A stretch of DNA of 64,000 nucleotides from Loripinus fragilis (taxonomy: Eukaryota > Mollusca > Bivalvia > Lucinida > Lucinidae), in assembly GCA_964019695.1 (NCBI GenBank), contig OZ026530.1:35822835-35886834 (forward strand), read 5' to 3'. Position numbers and translations under genes: made by a program. Under the pieces are notes generated by a model. It was not told where the DNA came from and did no database searches. It worked only from the letters and a program-made list of their open reading frames with translations. Below are positions 34,908-44,445 of this stretch, piece after piece. Each line of letters opens with the position of its first letter. Position 1 is the stretch's first letter.

Positions 34908-35166
34908 TGTGAAACAGTCTTGACCTGGCTCCGAGGTTATAAAACTTTTTTCATACTCAACTCAGCTGAGCACGAAATTTATTCTGCTCATAAATGTTAA
35001 AATGCCAACATTTGTTGGCATTTTAACATTTATAAGCATGATAAATACAACACATACGAGACTTAAAGCATCTCTATTTGTCAGTATTTTAGTTTTTAAG
35101 AGCAGTTGAAATTTCGTGCTCAGTTGAGTTGAGGATGAAAAAAGTTGTATAACCTTAGGGCCTGGC
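34908..35166. mobile_element. Palindromic MITE between EGF 4 and EGF 5
   Basis: 259 bp. GGTTATAAAACTTTTTTCAT at the left is mirrored by ATGAAAAAAGTTGTATAACC at the right. A perfect central hairpin TTAAAATGCCAACA / TGTTGGCATTTTAA lies at 34998-35033. A right-end fragment recurs at 35960-36020 as part of the tandem duplication. Confidence 0.72.
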
Positions 35167-35366
35167 CAGCTGGTTTCAGATAAAGTCCACTGATTTGTGT
35201 CTGCTCAGTTACCGAGGTACTGTGAACAATTCTGAAAAAAGTTAAGCACATGATATGCGTATTTGATTGTAAATTGGGTGTGAAATTTTCTTCAGAATGG
35301 AGAAAAGTAGTATAATTGCTTAACAAGAATGTTTAATGTGATTTTCAATAAATTTACAAGGTTTAC

Positions 35367-35480
35367 CTGTATCACAGTTCTTCCCAGTATATCCACTGTT
35401 GCACGTGCATGAGTATCCACCCGTGATTTCTACACATGATCCCTGTACACAAGGGTTAGGTTGGCAATGTGAATGGTTAG
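35367..35480 (-). CDS. EGF-like domain exon (EGF 4)
   Basis: This 114-nt phase 1-1 exon has six cysteines and near identity to 44229-44342 and 50194-50307. One replacement turns VHG into VQG after the second cysteine. The acceptor is caccag and the donor is gtaaac. It is the left unit of the tandem exon duplication split by the BEL/Pao insertion. Confidence 0.9.
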
Positions 35481-35579
35481 CTGGTGAAACACAATCGAAA
35501 AGGTTATAATAAATATTTTTTTAGAAATCACATAAAATTTCCGAGAACCAGACTGTAAAAGTGGATAATAATTATTTAT

Positions 35580-35814
35580 CTGTCTTACTAACCAGCCAGC
35601 CAAGAGTGACAGTGACGTCATGTTTTGTTTACTACGTGTTAGGGACTTGGAATCGATAGATCACTTGTGTATTAACCCTATCCGCAGGATAGGATTAATA
35701 CCCAAGTGATATATCGATTTGCTTTAGCTCAAGTAGAGTGTACAAGTTAAAATTTTACTTAATAATTGTAAACAAAATATTACGTCACTGTTACATTTGG
35801 TTGGCACGACAGTA
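35580..35814. mobile_element. MITE family M1, copy 2
   Basis: 235 bp, with GCCAAGAGTGACAGTGACGT at the left and the mirror at the right. The left arm holds a full TGACGTCA octamer. It is part of the 857-bp tandem duplicated unit and has its sister at 44446-44680. Confidence 0.82.
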
Positions 35815-36022
35815 AGTATTACATTTTGGCACCATAAGGATTGCCAAGTGAGCATAAATAATTGATTCTCGTTCATGCTCCTCATGCAACTCCACATGTT
35901 TTATTAACAAACAGCTAACATAATTTTCTGAATACGCTGAGATGCGACATACTTTGCTGAGTTGAAAAATCGTGCTCAGTTGAGTTGAGAATAAAAAAAG
36001 TTGTATAACCTTAGGGCATGGC

Positions 36023-36027
36023 CAGCT
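36023..36027. other. Target-site duplication, left (CAGCT)
   Basis: CAGCT directly before the 5' LTR. The same five bases follow the 3' LTR at 44028-44032. Confidence 0.9.
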
Positions 36028-36413
36028 TGTCGCAAATTCAGCGAACTTTTGATATTCTTTGCCTGTCTCCGTTTGGATAGCATGCATTTCACGTGCGTTA
36101 ATGAGCTCCGCTAATGAGCTCCTTTAATGAGCTCCGTTAATGAGCTCCGTCAGAGCTTCTTTGTTCACAATAAACACGTTTTTCATGTAAAATTCATGCT
36201 ATCAACGGAGGCCTGTGCTGCTATATAAGGTTAAAAATTTTTGATTTAAAAAAAGGTTTTTCGATCTGATATTATGTGGGATATTCTTGTAGGATAAAAA
36301 AGGAATAAAAATTCAGTTGGTAAGCTAGTTTCTTGTTGTTTAAATTTGACTTAAAAAGTCCGTGTGTCATAGAGAAAAAAAGGCTAGTTGAGCAGTAACT
36401 GATCTCTGTGACA
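36028..36413 (+). repeat. 5' LTR of the BEL/Pao element
   Basis: A 386-bp direct repeat of 43642-44027. It contains four tandem 13-bp units around TTAATGAGCTCCG (about 36100-36150), an AATAAA near 36167 and a TATATAAGG near 36220. The TATA-like box follows the AATAAA-like motif, so promoter and polyadenylation roles cannot be settled by eye. Confidence 0.92.
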
Positions 36414-36419
36414 TATGTT

Positions 36420-36437
36420 TGGCGCCGAAACCCGGGA
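36420..36437 (+). promoter_or_regulatory. Primer binding site
   Basis: TGGCGCCGAAACCCGGGA begins seven bases after the 5' LTR. It starts with TGG, complementary to a tRNA 3' CCA. Length and position are those of a retroelement minus-strand primer site. The cognate tRNA was not assigned. Confidence 0.75.
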
Positions 36438-36504
36438 AAAGGGCTAAGTTAAAAATTAAAACAGTGGATTAAATTTCCTAATAAAACCGAAAGCTTGAAC
36501 AGTT

Positions 36505-38145
36505 ATGGGATCTGATATTCCATATTTGAAAGGAGTGAGGACAAGGTATATCAATATTGTAAAGAAAGAAACCTCTGTTGGGTCAGACATCCTTGCATTA
36601 GACCCAGAAATAGAGGAAGAGAAAGAGGTGATTCCAAAAATTGATAACTGTATTGAAAAGTTACAAGTGTATTCAGAGAAGGTCGAATGTCAAACTGAGA
36701 AATTAGCTGAAGCAATAGGAGATTCAGACTCAGTGCTCACAGCACAATTGATCGATGAAAATGAAGATGTTTGTGATAGAGCAATGGAATGTGTTCTGCA
36801 ACTCAAACAATTTAAGGAAAAATTAAAGCTTACTAACGTATATGCAGCTGAAGAAAAGGAAAAGGTTGAAATGAATCAGATAGTAGAGCTGCAGAAACAA
36901 ATGAATGAAATAGTGTTCAACCAAATGAAACAACAGCATGAGTTTATAGAAAAGCTAGAACTCAAGAAAAAAGAGCAAGATACTGCAGTGAAATTGCCAA
37001 AATTAGAAATAGTCGTATTTTCTGGTGATAAACTTAAATGGACAGAGTTCTGGGATGCCTTTGAAAATGCAGTTCATAACAACGCCAGACTGTCAAACAT
37101 AGAAAAGTTCAATTATCTCAGAAGCAAACTAAATGGGGAAGCAAACCGCGCCATTCAAGGACTTACACTTTCGAAAGAAAACTATGTTATTGCTATAGGT
37201 ATTCTGAAGGAGAGATTTGGAAATCAACAGGAAGTGATTGATCTTCATTATAACAAAATGATTAACCTGACTCCAGCAACAAACAGAACCAGCAGTCTTC
37301 GAAGTCTCCTGGATAGTATGGAAAAACATCTCCGCTCCCTTCAGGTCATGAAACAAAACGTTGATCAAGATGTTTTTGTATCCATGATCCGCGCTAAGCT
37401 TCCAGAGGAAGGCCTTCTGCAGTTAGAAATACTACATGGAACCAAGACAAAATGGACAGTCCATGCCTTGCGAGAAAGTCTCAATGACTACATTACTGCT
37501 CGTGAACATGCAGAAAAGAAAGATACTCAGGTGGAATCAACAGTCACACAACATAATAATCCTAGGTCTTATGAATTAAGACCTAAAAGTGTTCTAAGCA
37601 TGAATAAAGGAAATAGAACTTATCAACAGAAAAGAGGTGGAAATCCATTTTCAGGTAGCAAAGCAAGTGGTTATCCAATTCCTTCCCTTGCTGTATCTAC
37701 GGAAGCATTGGTTGCAAACACAAAACAAAGTTCTGAGAATAGATTCTATGACCAGTGCAGGTACTGCAACAGAAGACATTGGAGCGACGAATGCTTAAAG
37801 TATTCGACCATAGAAGAACGTAAGAAGCAGCTAAAAGACAGCTGTTATAAGTGCCTTAAAGTTGGTCATGTTTCCAAGGATTGTAAAAGGAGTAAAACGT
37901 GTGTATACTGTGGTGAAATTAATGCCCATCATCGGAGTTTGTGTCCACAAAAATTCAATATGAGAGTGTCTAGTGCTCAGTTGTCAGGAGAAATCAGTGA
38001 ATTGAAGGAAAGTGCTTGTAGTGGTGAAAATGTTCTCATTTCCTCTAATGAAATAGTGCTAATGCAAACCGCGAAATCTGAAGTAAAGAATCCAACTAAA
38101 CAAAAAAGTGAATTAGTGCGTATTCTTTTGGATTCAGGATCTTAG
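36505..38145 (+). CDS. gag: BEL/Pao gag and start of protease (ends at TAG after DSGS)
   Basis: A 546-residue frame starting MGSDIPYLKG. Residues about 20-160 are charged and probably coiled-coil. Residues about 165-340 are the DUF1759-type region (KLPKLEIVVFSGD, WTEFWDAFE, FGNQQEVI). Residues about 425-490 hold three zinc knuckles (CRYCNRRHWSDEC, CYKCLKVGHVSKDC, then CVYC...C). The frame ends exactly at the protease active site, LLDSGS followed by TAG. The same frame continues past the TAG with protease-like sequence (RTYVTEKLAEQL). The gag product should form the particle and bind RNA. BEL/Pao gag and pol are normally one frame, so the TAG is either a nonsense mutation or a readthrough site. 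Confidence 0.88.
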   Translation: MGSDIPYLKGVRTRYINIVKKETSVGSDILALDPEIEEEKEVIPKIDNCIEKLQVYSEKVECQTEKLAEAIGDSDSVLTAQLIDENEDVCDRAMECVLQLKQFKEKLKLTNVYAAEEKEKVEMNQIVELQKQMNEIVFNQMKQQHEFIEKLELKKKEQDTAVKLPKLEIVVFSGDKLKWTEFWDAFENAVHNNARLSNIEKFNYLRSKLNGEANRAIQGLTLSKENYVIAIGILKERFGNQQEVIDLHYNKMINLTPATNRTSSLRSLLDSMEKHLRSLQVMKQNVDQDVFVSMIRAKLPEEGLLQLEILHGTKTKWTVHALRESLNDYITAREHAEKKDTQVESTVTQHNNPRSYELRPKSVLSMNKGNRTYQQKRGGNPFSGSKASGYPIPSLAVSTEALVANTKQSSENRFYDQCRYCNRRHWSDECLKYSTIEERKKQLKDSCYKCLKVGHVSKDCKRSKTCVYCGEINAHHRSLCPQKFNMRVSSAQLSGEISELKESACSGENVLISSNEIVLMQTAKSEVKNPTKQKSELVRILLDSGS

Positions 38146-38949
38146 AGAACTTATGTCACAGAGAAGCTGGCGGAGCAATTACAATTAACAAAGGAGAGGG
38201 AAGAGGAAATCAAACTTGTTACATTTGGAAGTGAAACTCCTAAAACCATCAAAACCACACAAACCAAATTAAGTATAAAGCTTAAAAATGGAACGTACTT
38301 AGAGGTCAGTGCAAATATTGTTCCAGTGATTAGTGGATCAGTACAAAGAAAAGCAATGAAAATAAACTCATCAGAAAATTTTGAACATTTAGTGTCGAGT
38401 CTAGAGCTTGCTGATGATATACCAAAAATGTTAGAGTCTTCATCTGTTGATATTTTAATTGGGAATGACTACTACCTTGACATTATTATGTCACAAAGGA
38501 TTGAGGTCCAACCAGGTCTATACTTACTTTCGTCTAAACTAGGATGGATACTTACTGGTCGATCAGGTGATCATGATTTAACCATGAATGAAACAAACAT
38601 GCTTATACTCACTTATGGCAATGATGTAACAGGAACACAAGCATTGTCCGGTATTGATACTGTTCATCCTCAAAAACCTAATCTTGAGGATTTCTGGAAG
38701 GTAGAATCTATAGGCATCCTTGATAATTCAACAACATTAACTGATAAGATGGTGAATAAAAAGTTTAAAGAAAACTTAAAATTCCAAGATGGACGATATC
38801 AGGTTACATGGCCGTGGCAAGAGGAGATTCCAGATCTTCCAGTTAATAGGGAATTAGCTCTTGGACGATCAAAATCAGCCTTAGCAAGAATGAAAAGTAA
38901 ACCAGAGCTGATGAAAGCGTTATTCATGATCAGTTGGAAAAAGGAATAA
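38146..38949 (+). pseudogene. BEL/Pao protease remainder and RT N-terminal region
   Basis: This stretch is in the same frame as gag, after the TAG at 38143-38145. It continues the aspartic protease (RTYVTEKL..., then VDILIGNDYYLDI and GLYLLSSKLGWILTGR, a stretch conserved at the protease end of BEL/Pao polyproteins). It leads into the pre-RT linker (ALGRSKSALARMKS). The frame ends at 38949 after MISWKKE, while the homologous sequence goes on in another frame from about 38930. This indicates a one-base frame change near 38925-38935. Confidence 0.8.
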
Positions 38950-39407
38950 TAGAGAAGGCAAATGAAGCTTCTGCTGATGGTCCGAAACATTACCTTCCAC
39001 ATCACCCTGTAATAAATCCTCTAAAACCTACGACCAAACTTCGTATTGTATACGATGCATCAGCAAAGACAAGGAAAGATAACAAAAGCTTAAATGAATG
39101 TCTTTATAGAGGACCTGTCCTGCTAAATGATTTATGTGGTTTACTTATGAGATTTAGATTGAACCACATCGCCATAGTAGCAGATATAGAAAAGGCATTT
39201 CTTCAAATAGGATTGCAACCTGATCAGAGAGACGTTACAAGATTTTTTTGGATGAAAGATAGCAGCCAAGCCAGACTGGACTATGATAACATCCAAGAGT
39301 ATCGTTTTTGTCGTGTCCCCCTTGGGGTAATATCAAGTCCATTTCTGCTAGGTGCTACTATTGAATATCACATGGATTCTTATGGAAATGATCTGTCTAA
39401 AAATTGA
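38934..39407 (+). pseudogene. BEL/Pao reverse transcriptase, first part
   Basis: This segment carries RT fingers and palm: KLRIVYDASAKT, VADIEKAFLQIGL (first catalytic Asp) and FCRVPLGVISSPFLL. The frame ends at a TGA at 39405-39407, just before the YVDN catalytic motif, which is in the next frame. It is split from the upstream and downstream segments by single-base frame changes, so the enzyme is not translatable as one chain from this copy. Confidence 0.85.
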
Positions 39408-40624
39408 AAGATGACATTTATGTAGATAATCTCATTACTGGTACAAATAAGTTAGAGGACGCAATTTTACTCTATAGAGGAGCAAAATCAATGTTCAATG
39501 ATGCATCTATGAACCTTTGTGAATGGATAACAAATGATCAGCATGTGAATAAGATCATAAAAAATGAAGATTTGGCTATTCAAGACTCAGTGAAAGTGTT
39601 AGGGCATACATGGAACATTGAGACAGATTCAATTTCACTAAAGAAAGTAAACACCATGTCAGAGTTAAATGAAGTGACAAAAAGAAATGTCTTGAAAGAA
39701 ATCAGTTCTGTATTTGACCCACTAGGTTTGTTCTCACCAGTACTGTTAAAAGGAAAAGTGCTTCTCCAGACACTATGGAGTAAACAACTTGATTGGGATG
39801 ACATGATCTCCTCTGAAGATGCAAAAGAGTGGTTATCTATCAAGTCGGATATATTGTCCTTACCAGATTGTGAAATTAAACGGTGTATTACTATGAAAAG
39901 TAGTAATGGAAATATAAAAAACTTATTAGTGTGCTTCTGTGATGCATCAACAAGTGCTTTCGCAGCTGTCATTTACCTTCTTCAACAAAACAGTGAGTCA
40001 GAATCAACAGCAAATGTTTTGTTCTCAAAGACTAGGTTAGCGCCACTGAAGAAAATGTCTGTGCCAAGATTAGAGCTGATGGCAGTACTTATAGGCACTA
40101 GATGTTTGAAATTTGTGAAATCTCAGCTGAAGATCCCTATTCATGGTTTATATCTATGGTCAGATTCACAGTGTGTGATAAAATGGATAGCTTCAGAGAA
40201 GGATCTTTCAGTGTTTGTTCGAAATAGAGTATCAGAAATAAGAAGTCATGGTGATATTCAGATCAACTATGTCCGTTCAAAGGAAAACCCAGCTGACGTT
40301 GCTTCCCGTGGAAGCTCTGTTAACAAACTCAAAGCAAATCAACTGTGGTGGCATGGCCCACTATGGTTAGTTAATTCAGAAACTGAATGGCCAAAGATGA
40401 CAGGGGATTCAGATGAAATATCAGAACAGGATTATGAATCAGAGTTGAAAGTTCAGAAACCAGTAAAAGAAACAGGATTGTTACAGTTGCCTCTACAAGT
40501 AGAAAGTATTGAAACAGATAAAACAGAAACTTGTACGCCCTTGGGCGTAGACATTGAAAGAATATCGTCCCTGTCAAAGCTGTTAAGAGTAACAGCTCTT
40601 GCTCTTCGCTTCATTGATAAATAG
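39404..40624 (+). pseudogene. BEL/Pao RT end, RNase H and linker
   Basis: This segment opens with DDIYVDNLITG, the RT active-site motif in its BEL/Pao form. RNase H follows with CFCDAS, VPRLELMA, LWSDSQCVIKW and NPADVASRG, carrying the expected acidic residues. The frame ends at a second TAG (40622-40624) after RFIDK. The same frame reopens straight after it and leads into integrase. As at the first TAG, the next codon is AGA. Confidence 0.85.
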
Positions 40625-40684
40625 AGACACAAGTGTAAGATCAATGGAGTATTAACTAAAAGTGAACTGGATCAGACAGAAAGG

Positions 40685-42169
40685 ATGTGGATTCTGCATG
40701 TACAAAGGAAGCATTTCTCTGAAGTGTTTGATTCTATACAGCGTAAAAAGCCCAACAATTTACAGAGACAACTTGGGTTCTACGTAGACTGTGATGGAGT
40801 GCTGCGGTGCAAAGGTCGTATAGAACATGCAGATCTGGCTGAAAGTGCTCGTCGACCTGTGCTCTTGCCAAAACACGAAAGATTTACACATTTAGTGATT
40901 GAAACATGCCATAAACAAAACCTACATAGTGGAACATCACAGACACTTAGTCAAGTTAGATATAAGTACTGGATCCCTCAAGGGCGGACTGTTGTCAGGT
41001 CAGTCCTGCGGTCTTGTTTGATTTGTCGTCGCTATGAAGGGGGTTCCTATAAAATGCCCTCTATGCCACCTTTGCCTGAAATTCGTGTCAAAGAAGCAAC
41101 GTCGTTTGAGAGAACAGGGTTAGATTATCTAGGTCCGTTGTACGTCAGAATCAGTGACAGTTCAAAGAAAGTCTGGATTTGCCTATTCACATGCCTTGTC
41201 ACACAAGCAATACATCTTGAACTGGTATCAGATATGTCAACTGAGGAATTTTTGTTTGCTTTGCGAAGATTTGTTGCTTTGAGAGGAACTCCAAAGGAGA
41301 TTTTCAGTGATAACGCATTGCAATTCAAAACTGCAAATGCTACTCTAGATCTTGTCTGGAAAAATGTGATAAAAAGTGAAGATGTTCAAACTTATGCATC
41401 TCGTTCAGGAATAAAATGGACGTTCATAGTAGAAATGGCGCCATGGATGGGCGGCTACTATGAGCGACTAGTTGGGCTTGTCAAGAGAGCACTTCGCAAG
41501 ACCCTACATAGAACCACACTGACCAAAATACATCTTCAAACGGTCCTTAAAGAGGTCGAAGCTACCGTTAATGCACGACCACTAGTGTACGTTGGTGATG
41601 ATATAGAATCAAATATAACGTTAACACCCAATCATTTCTTGTCACTGAATCCAAAAACAGGAATACCAGAGCTTGAATATGACAGCGCTGATTCAGATTA
41701 CAATCCATTTGAAAGTTCAGCGGATAAACTTCTCCAGATATGGAAAAAGGGCCAAAGATTATTGCAGTCATTTTGGAAAGTTTGGCGTGACGATTATCTT
41801 CTAAGCCTAAGGGAACGCACTCAAAGTATGCTCAAAACAGGGAGAATCCATTCTCAGGTCTCACCCAGTGTAGATGATGTAGTACTCATTAAGGATGACA
41901 TTCCTCGAGGATGCTGGAGAATGGGAAAGGTGATTAAGTTAGTGTCAAGTTCTGATGGTAGTATTAGGTCAGCTAAGATAAAGATGACTTCAGGAAAAGT
42001 ATTTGGGCGCCCATTAAATTTGCTCTTTCCAATCGAAGTTTCAGGAAGAAACGACAGTCCTACTGAAAAAGGCAAACCCACCAAGGAATGCAGTGAAGAA
42101 AGGGGGCTGCCACTACGTAAAGCTGCCACTGCAGCCAAAGAAAACATCAAACGGTGTTTAAGAAATTAA
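40685..42169 (+). CDS. BEL/Pao integrase region
   Basis: An uninterrupted 494-codon stretch, in frame with RNase H across the TAG at 40622. It has the HHCC zinc-binding head (HKQNLHSG..., CLIC), then the DDE core (GLDYLGPLYV, FSDNALQFK, GGYYERLVG). A C-terminal region ends in a VVLIKDD...PRGCWRMGKV block typical of BEL/Pao integrases. It terminates at TAA 42167-42169. The ATG at 40685 is only the first Met after the TAG, and the real coding region begins upstream as part of pol. Confidence 0.9.
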   Translation: MWILHVQRKHFSEVFDSIQRKKPNNLQRQLGFYVDCDGVLRCKGRIEHADLAESARRPVLLPKHERFTHLVIETCHKQNLHSGTSQTLSQVRYKYWIPQGRTVVRSVLRSCLICRRYEGGSYKMPSMPPLPEIRVKEATSFERTGLDYLGPLYVRISDSSKKVWICLFTCLVTQAIHLELVSDMSTEEFLFALRRFVALRGTPKEIFSDNALQFKTANATLDLVWKNVIKSEDVQTYASRSGIKWTFIVEMAPWMGGYYERLVGLVKRALRKTLHRTTLTKIHLQTVLKEVEATVNARPLVYVGDDIESNITLTPNHFLSLNPKTGIPELEYDSADSDYNPFESSADKLLQIWKKGQRLLQSFWKVWRDDYLLSLRERTQSMLKTGRIHSQVSPSVDDVVLIKDDIPRGCWRMGKVIKLVSSSDGSIRSAKIKMTSGKVFGRPLNLLFPIEVSGRNDSPTEKGKPTKECSEERGLPLRKAATAAKENIKRCLRN

Positions 42170-42624
42170 GTGTTAAGACTATACCTGTGTGCTTATAAGT
42201 GGTGTGTCTTATATGCGTGTATATTGTTTGTTAACAGGAGCAATACTTATGTTTTATAAAAAAACAAGTTATTATTCAGAAAAGGAAACATATGATATGT
42301 TTTGTGTGGCCTATGTGTTAGGCATCATTAGAAAAAATGTGTCCCTTCTGACGGAACTCATATTATTTTTGTGTTGTATAGACTACAATTTCATACATGT
42401 ACCAACGGAGCAAACTAAATATAGTGGTTTATTTTTGTACCTAGTGACACCCAGCACGTGCTAGGTGTAAGTGTATATACCTATGAGCGGAGCAAACTTT
42501 ATGTTCAACGGAGCAAATTAAAAATAGCATATTCTGCACGTGAATAGCGTACATTATCGACAGTTGTTAATTTTAAGTAGATCGTTGCAGACTTATTCAG
42601 AATTTCTTGTCTAATTTCAACGTC
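42170..42624 (+). promoter_or_regulatory. Spacer between integrase and the zinc-finger ORF
   Basis: A non-coding AT-rich stretch of about 455 bp. A CGGAGCAAA motif occurs three times (about 42406, 42486 and 42511), twice preceded by CAA. It may hold signals for separate expression of the downstream ORF (a promoter or a splice acceptor), but no site is certain by eye. Confidence 0.35.
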
Positions 42625-43593
42625 ATGCCTGGTTATCAATGTGACATCTGTAACAAAAGCTATGTGCATAAAAGGAATCTGAAAAGACATGTACGTGAGA
42701 AACACAATAATTTGGAATTTTGGAACTGTACTGAAAGTGGTTGTATGACAAAATTCATCCGTAGGGAATACCTTTCCAAACATCTGAGGGTACAGCATGG
42801 ATATGCTAAGTTTAAAGCGCATGAAGCGGCATGTTTGGCCCCCAGAGGCGATGTTCAGCATGACACCTACTACGATTATGAGAGTGAAGATGATACGGTG
42901 TTCGACATGATTGCAGAGATGGGTGAGGCTCAGTACAACAGCACCTGTGCTGATACCATTGATAACTTTGACAACAGCATGTTTGATGAACAATTCGATT
43001 ATTGTGACGACGTAGAGCTAGGAGATGAAGAGAAGATTAGTGAGGAGACGCATAGTAATGATGGCGGTGTTTCCAGTGAAGATAAAAGCAAGTTAAATGA
43101 TGAAGTATGTGAAAATAATGGTGAAAATAGTGATCATATTCTTGATTGGATTAATGGTGATGAGTGTGATGAAAATAGTGACGTCAACTTCAACAAGGAA
43201 ATGAGTAGTGAAAAATGTGAAGTCAATTGTGAAAATAGTGATATGATTCTTGATGGGATTAATGCCAATTTGTGTGATGATAAAGTAGATCAGGGTGCGA
43301 ATAGATATGTCAATATATTCAGTGATATATCTAGTGATGAAAATTCTGATGAATTGGATGGCTATGCAGAAATTTCTGATGATGATATTGGCGATGACCA
43401 TCAAATAAGTGATAGTGATGGATATGATGTGGTCTACATTTGCAGCGACGATGAATGTACGACAATAGCTATTCCTGATGAAATTGTAGTAGAAGAAACA
43501 TTTGTTATGGCATTAACAAGAAGGAAAAGGGTAATTAATGGCGGCGTTACTGCTACAGAGTTTACGTTGACCACAGACTATTATCACAACTAA
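42625..43593 (+). CDS. C2H2 zinc-finger protein with acidic tail, inside BEL/Pao element
   Basis: An intact ORF of 322 codons, starting at the ATG of MPGYQCDICNKS and ending at TAA. Residues about 5-26 and 33-58 form two C2H2 fingers (C-x2-C-x12-H-x4-H and C-x4-C-x12-H-x4-H). From about residue 75 it is extremely acidic (Asp/Glu/Asn/Ser rich) with an imperfect internal repeat built on CENSD.ILD.IN, and it ends in a short basic patch (RRKRV). It sits wholly between integrase and the 3' LTR and so travels with the element. BEL/Pao elements with a third ORF usually carry an envelope-like one, and no signal peptide or membrane segment is visible here. A nucleic-acid-binding or transcription-modulating role is inference. 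It is unbroken although gag-pol is broken. Confidence 0.85.
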   Translation: MPGYQCDICNKSYVHKRNLKRHVREKHNNLEFWNCTESGCMTKFIRREYLSKHLRVQHGYAKFKAHEAACLAPRGDVQHDTYYDYESEDDTVFDMIAEMGEAQYNSTCADTIDNFDNSMFDEQFDYCDDVELGDEEKISEETHSNDGGVSSEDKSKLNDEVCENNGENSDHILDWINGDECDENSDVNFNKEMSSEKCEVNCENSDMILDGINANLCDDKVDQGANRYVNIFSDISSDENSDELDGYAEISDDDIGDDHQISDSDGYDVVYICSDDECTTIAIPDEIVVEETFVMALTRRKRVINGGVTATEFTLTTDYYHN

Positions 43594-43641
43594 AGAAGAA
43601 TCCAGTACATATCCAAGTTCCCCTTTACCCTTGGTGGGGAG

Positions 43642-44027
43642 TGTCGCAAATTCAGCGAACTTTTGATATTCTTTGCCTGTCTCCGTTTGGATAGCATGCA
43701 TTTCACGTGCGTTAATGAGCTCCGTTAATGAGCTCCTTTAATGAGCTCCGTTAATGAGCTCCGTCGGAGCTTCTTTGTTCACAATAAACACGTTTTTCAT
43801 GTAAAATTCATGCTATCAACGGAGGCCTGTGCTGCTATATAAGGTTAAAATTTTTTGATTTAAGAAAAGGTTTTTCGATCTGATATTATGTGGGATATTC
43901 TTGTAGGATAAAAAAGGAATAAAAATTCAGTTGGTAAGCTAGTTTCTTGTTGTTTAAATTTGACTTAAAAAGTCCGTGTGTCATAGAGAAAAAAAGTTTA
44001 GTTGAGCAGTAACTGATCTCTGCGACA
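43642..44027 (+). repeat. 3' LTR of the BEL/Pao element
   Basis: 386 bp, the same length as the 5' LTR and about 98% identical (roughly seven differences). It is preceded by a short purine-rich tract GGTGGGGAG that could prime plus-strand synthesis, and is followed by the CAGCT target duplication. Confidence 0.92.
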
Positions 44028-44228
44028 CAGCTGGCTTCAGATAAAGTCCGCTGATTTGTGTCTGCTCAGTTACCGAAGCGCTATGAACAATTCTGAAAAA
44101 AAAGTTATCGCATGATATGCGTATTTTATTGTATATTGGGTGTGATATTGTCTTCAGAATGGAGAAAATTAGTATAATTGCTAAACAAGAATGTTTTATG
44201 TGATTTTCAATAAACTAACAAGGTTTAC

Positions 44229-44342
44229 CTGTGTCACAGTTCTTCCCAGTGTATCCACTGTTGCACGTGCATGAGTATCCACCTGTAATTTCTACACATG
44301 ATCCATGTACACAAGGGTTAGGTTGGCAATGTGAATGGTTAG
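44229..44342 (-). CDS. EGF-like domain exon (EGF 3)
   Basis: This 114-nt phase 1-1 exon reads ANHSHCQPNPCVHGSC, then [19 protein letters not shown]. It has a caccag acceptor and a gtaaac donor. Exon and flanks form the second unit of an 857-bp tandem duplication, the first being 35367-35480. An LTR retrotransposon now separates the two. Six cysteines are intact, so both copies still look functional. Confidence 0.9.
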
Positions 44343-44445
44343 CTGGTGAAAAACAATCGAAAAGGTTATAATAAATATTTATTTTTAGAAAACACTTTTA
44401 CATAAAATTTCAGAGAAACAGACTGTGAAAATGGATGATAAACAT

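Larger units (their letters stand above)
36028..44027 (+). mobile_element. BEL/Pao LTR retrotransposon with extra 3' ORF
   Basis: This is an 8.0-kb element with two 386-bp LTRs that begin TGTCGC and end GACA. It is flanked by a perfect 5-bp duplication CAGCT (36023-36027 and 44028-44032). The order is gag (with the DUF1759-type region), aspartic protease, reverse transcriptase, RNase H, HHCC/DDE integrase, then a separate C2H2 ORF. That pol order, the YVDN active site and the 5-bp target duplication fit BEL/Pao. gag-pol contains two in-frame TAG codons and two frame changes, so this copy cannot make a full polyprotein by normal decoding. The LTRs differ at about seven positions (about 1.8%), which points to a fairly recent insertion. 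Confidence 0.93.

Noticed and set aside
42189..42464. Short plus-strand ORF as an envelope-like ORF of the BEL/Pao element
   Set aside because: It is only 91 codons of hydrophobic AT-rich translation, with no signal peptide, cysteines or family resemblance, and overlaps no conserved feature.
43093..43404. Minus-strand ORF rich in Ile and Thr
   Set aside because: It is the antisense shadow of the acidic GAT/GAA-rich tail of the zinc-finger ORF.
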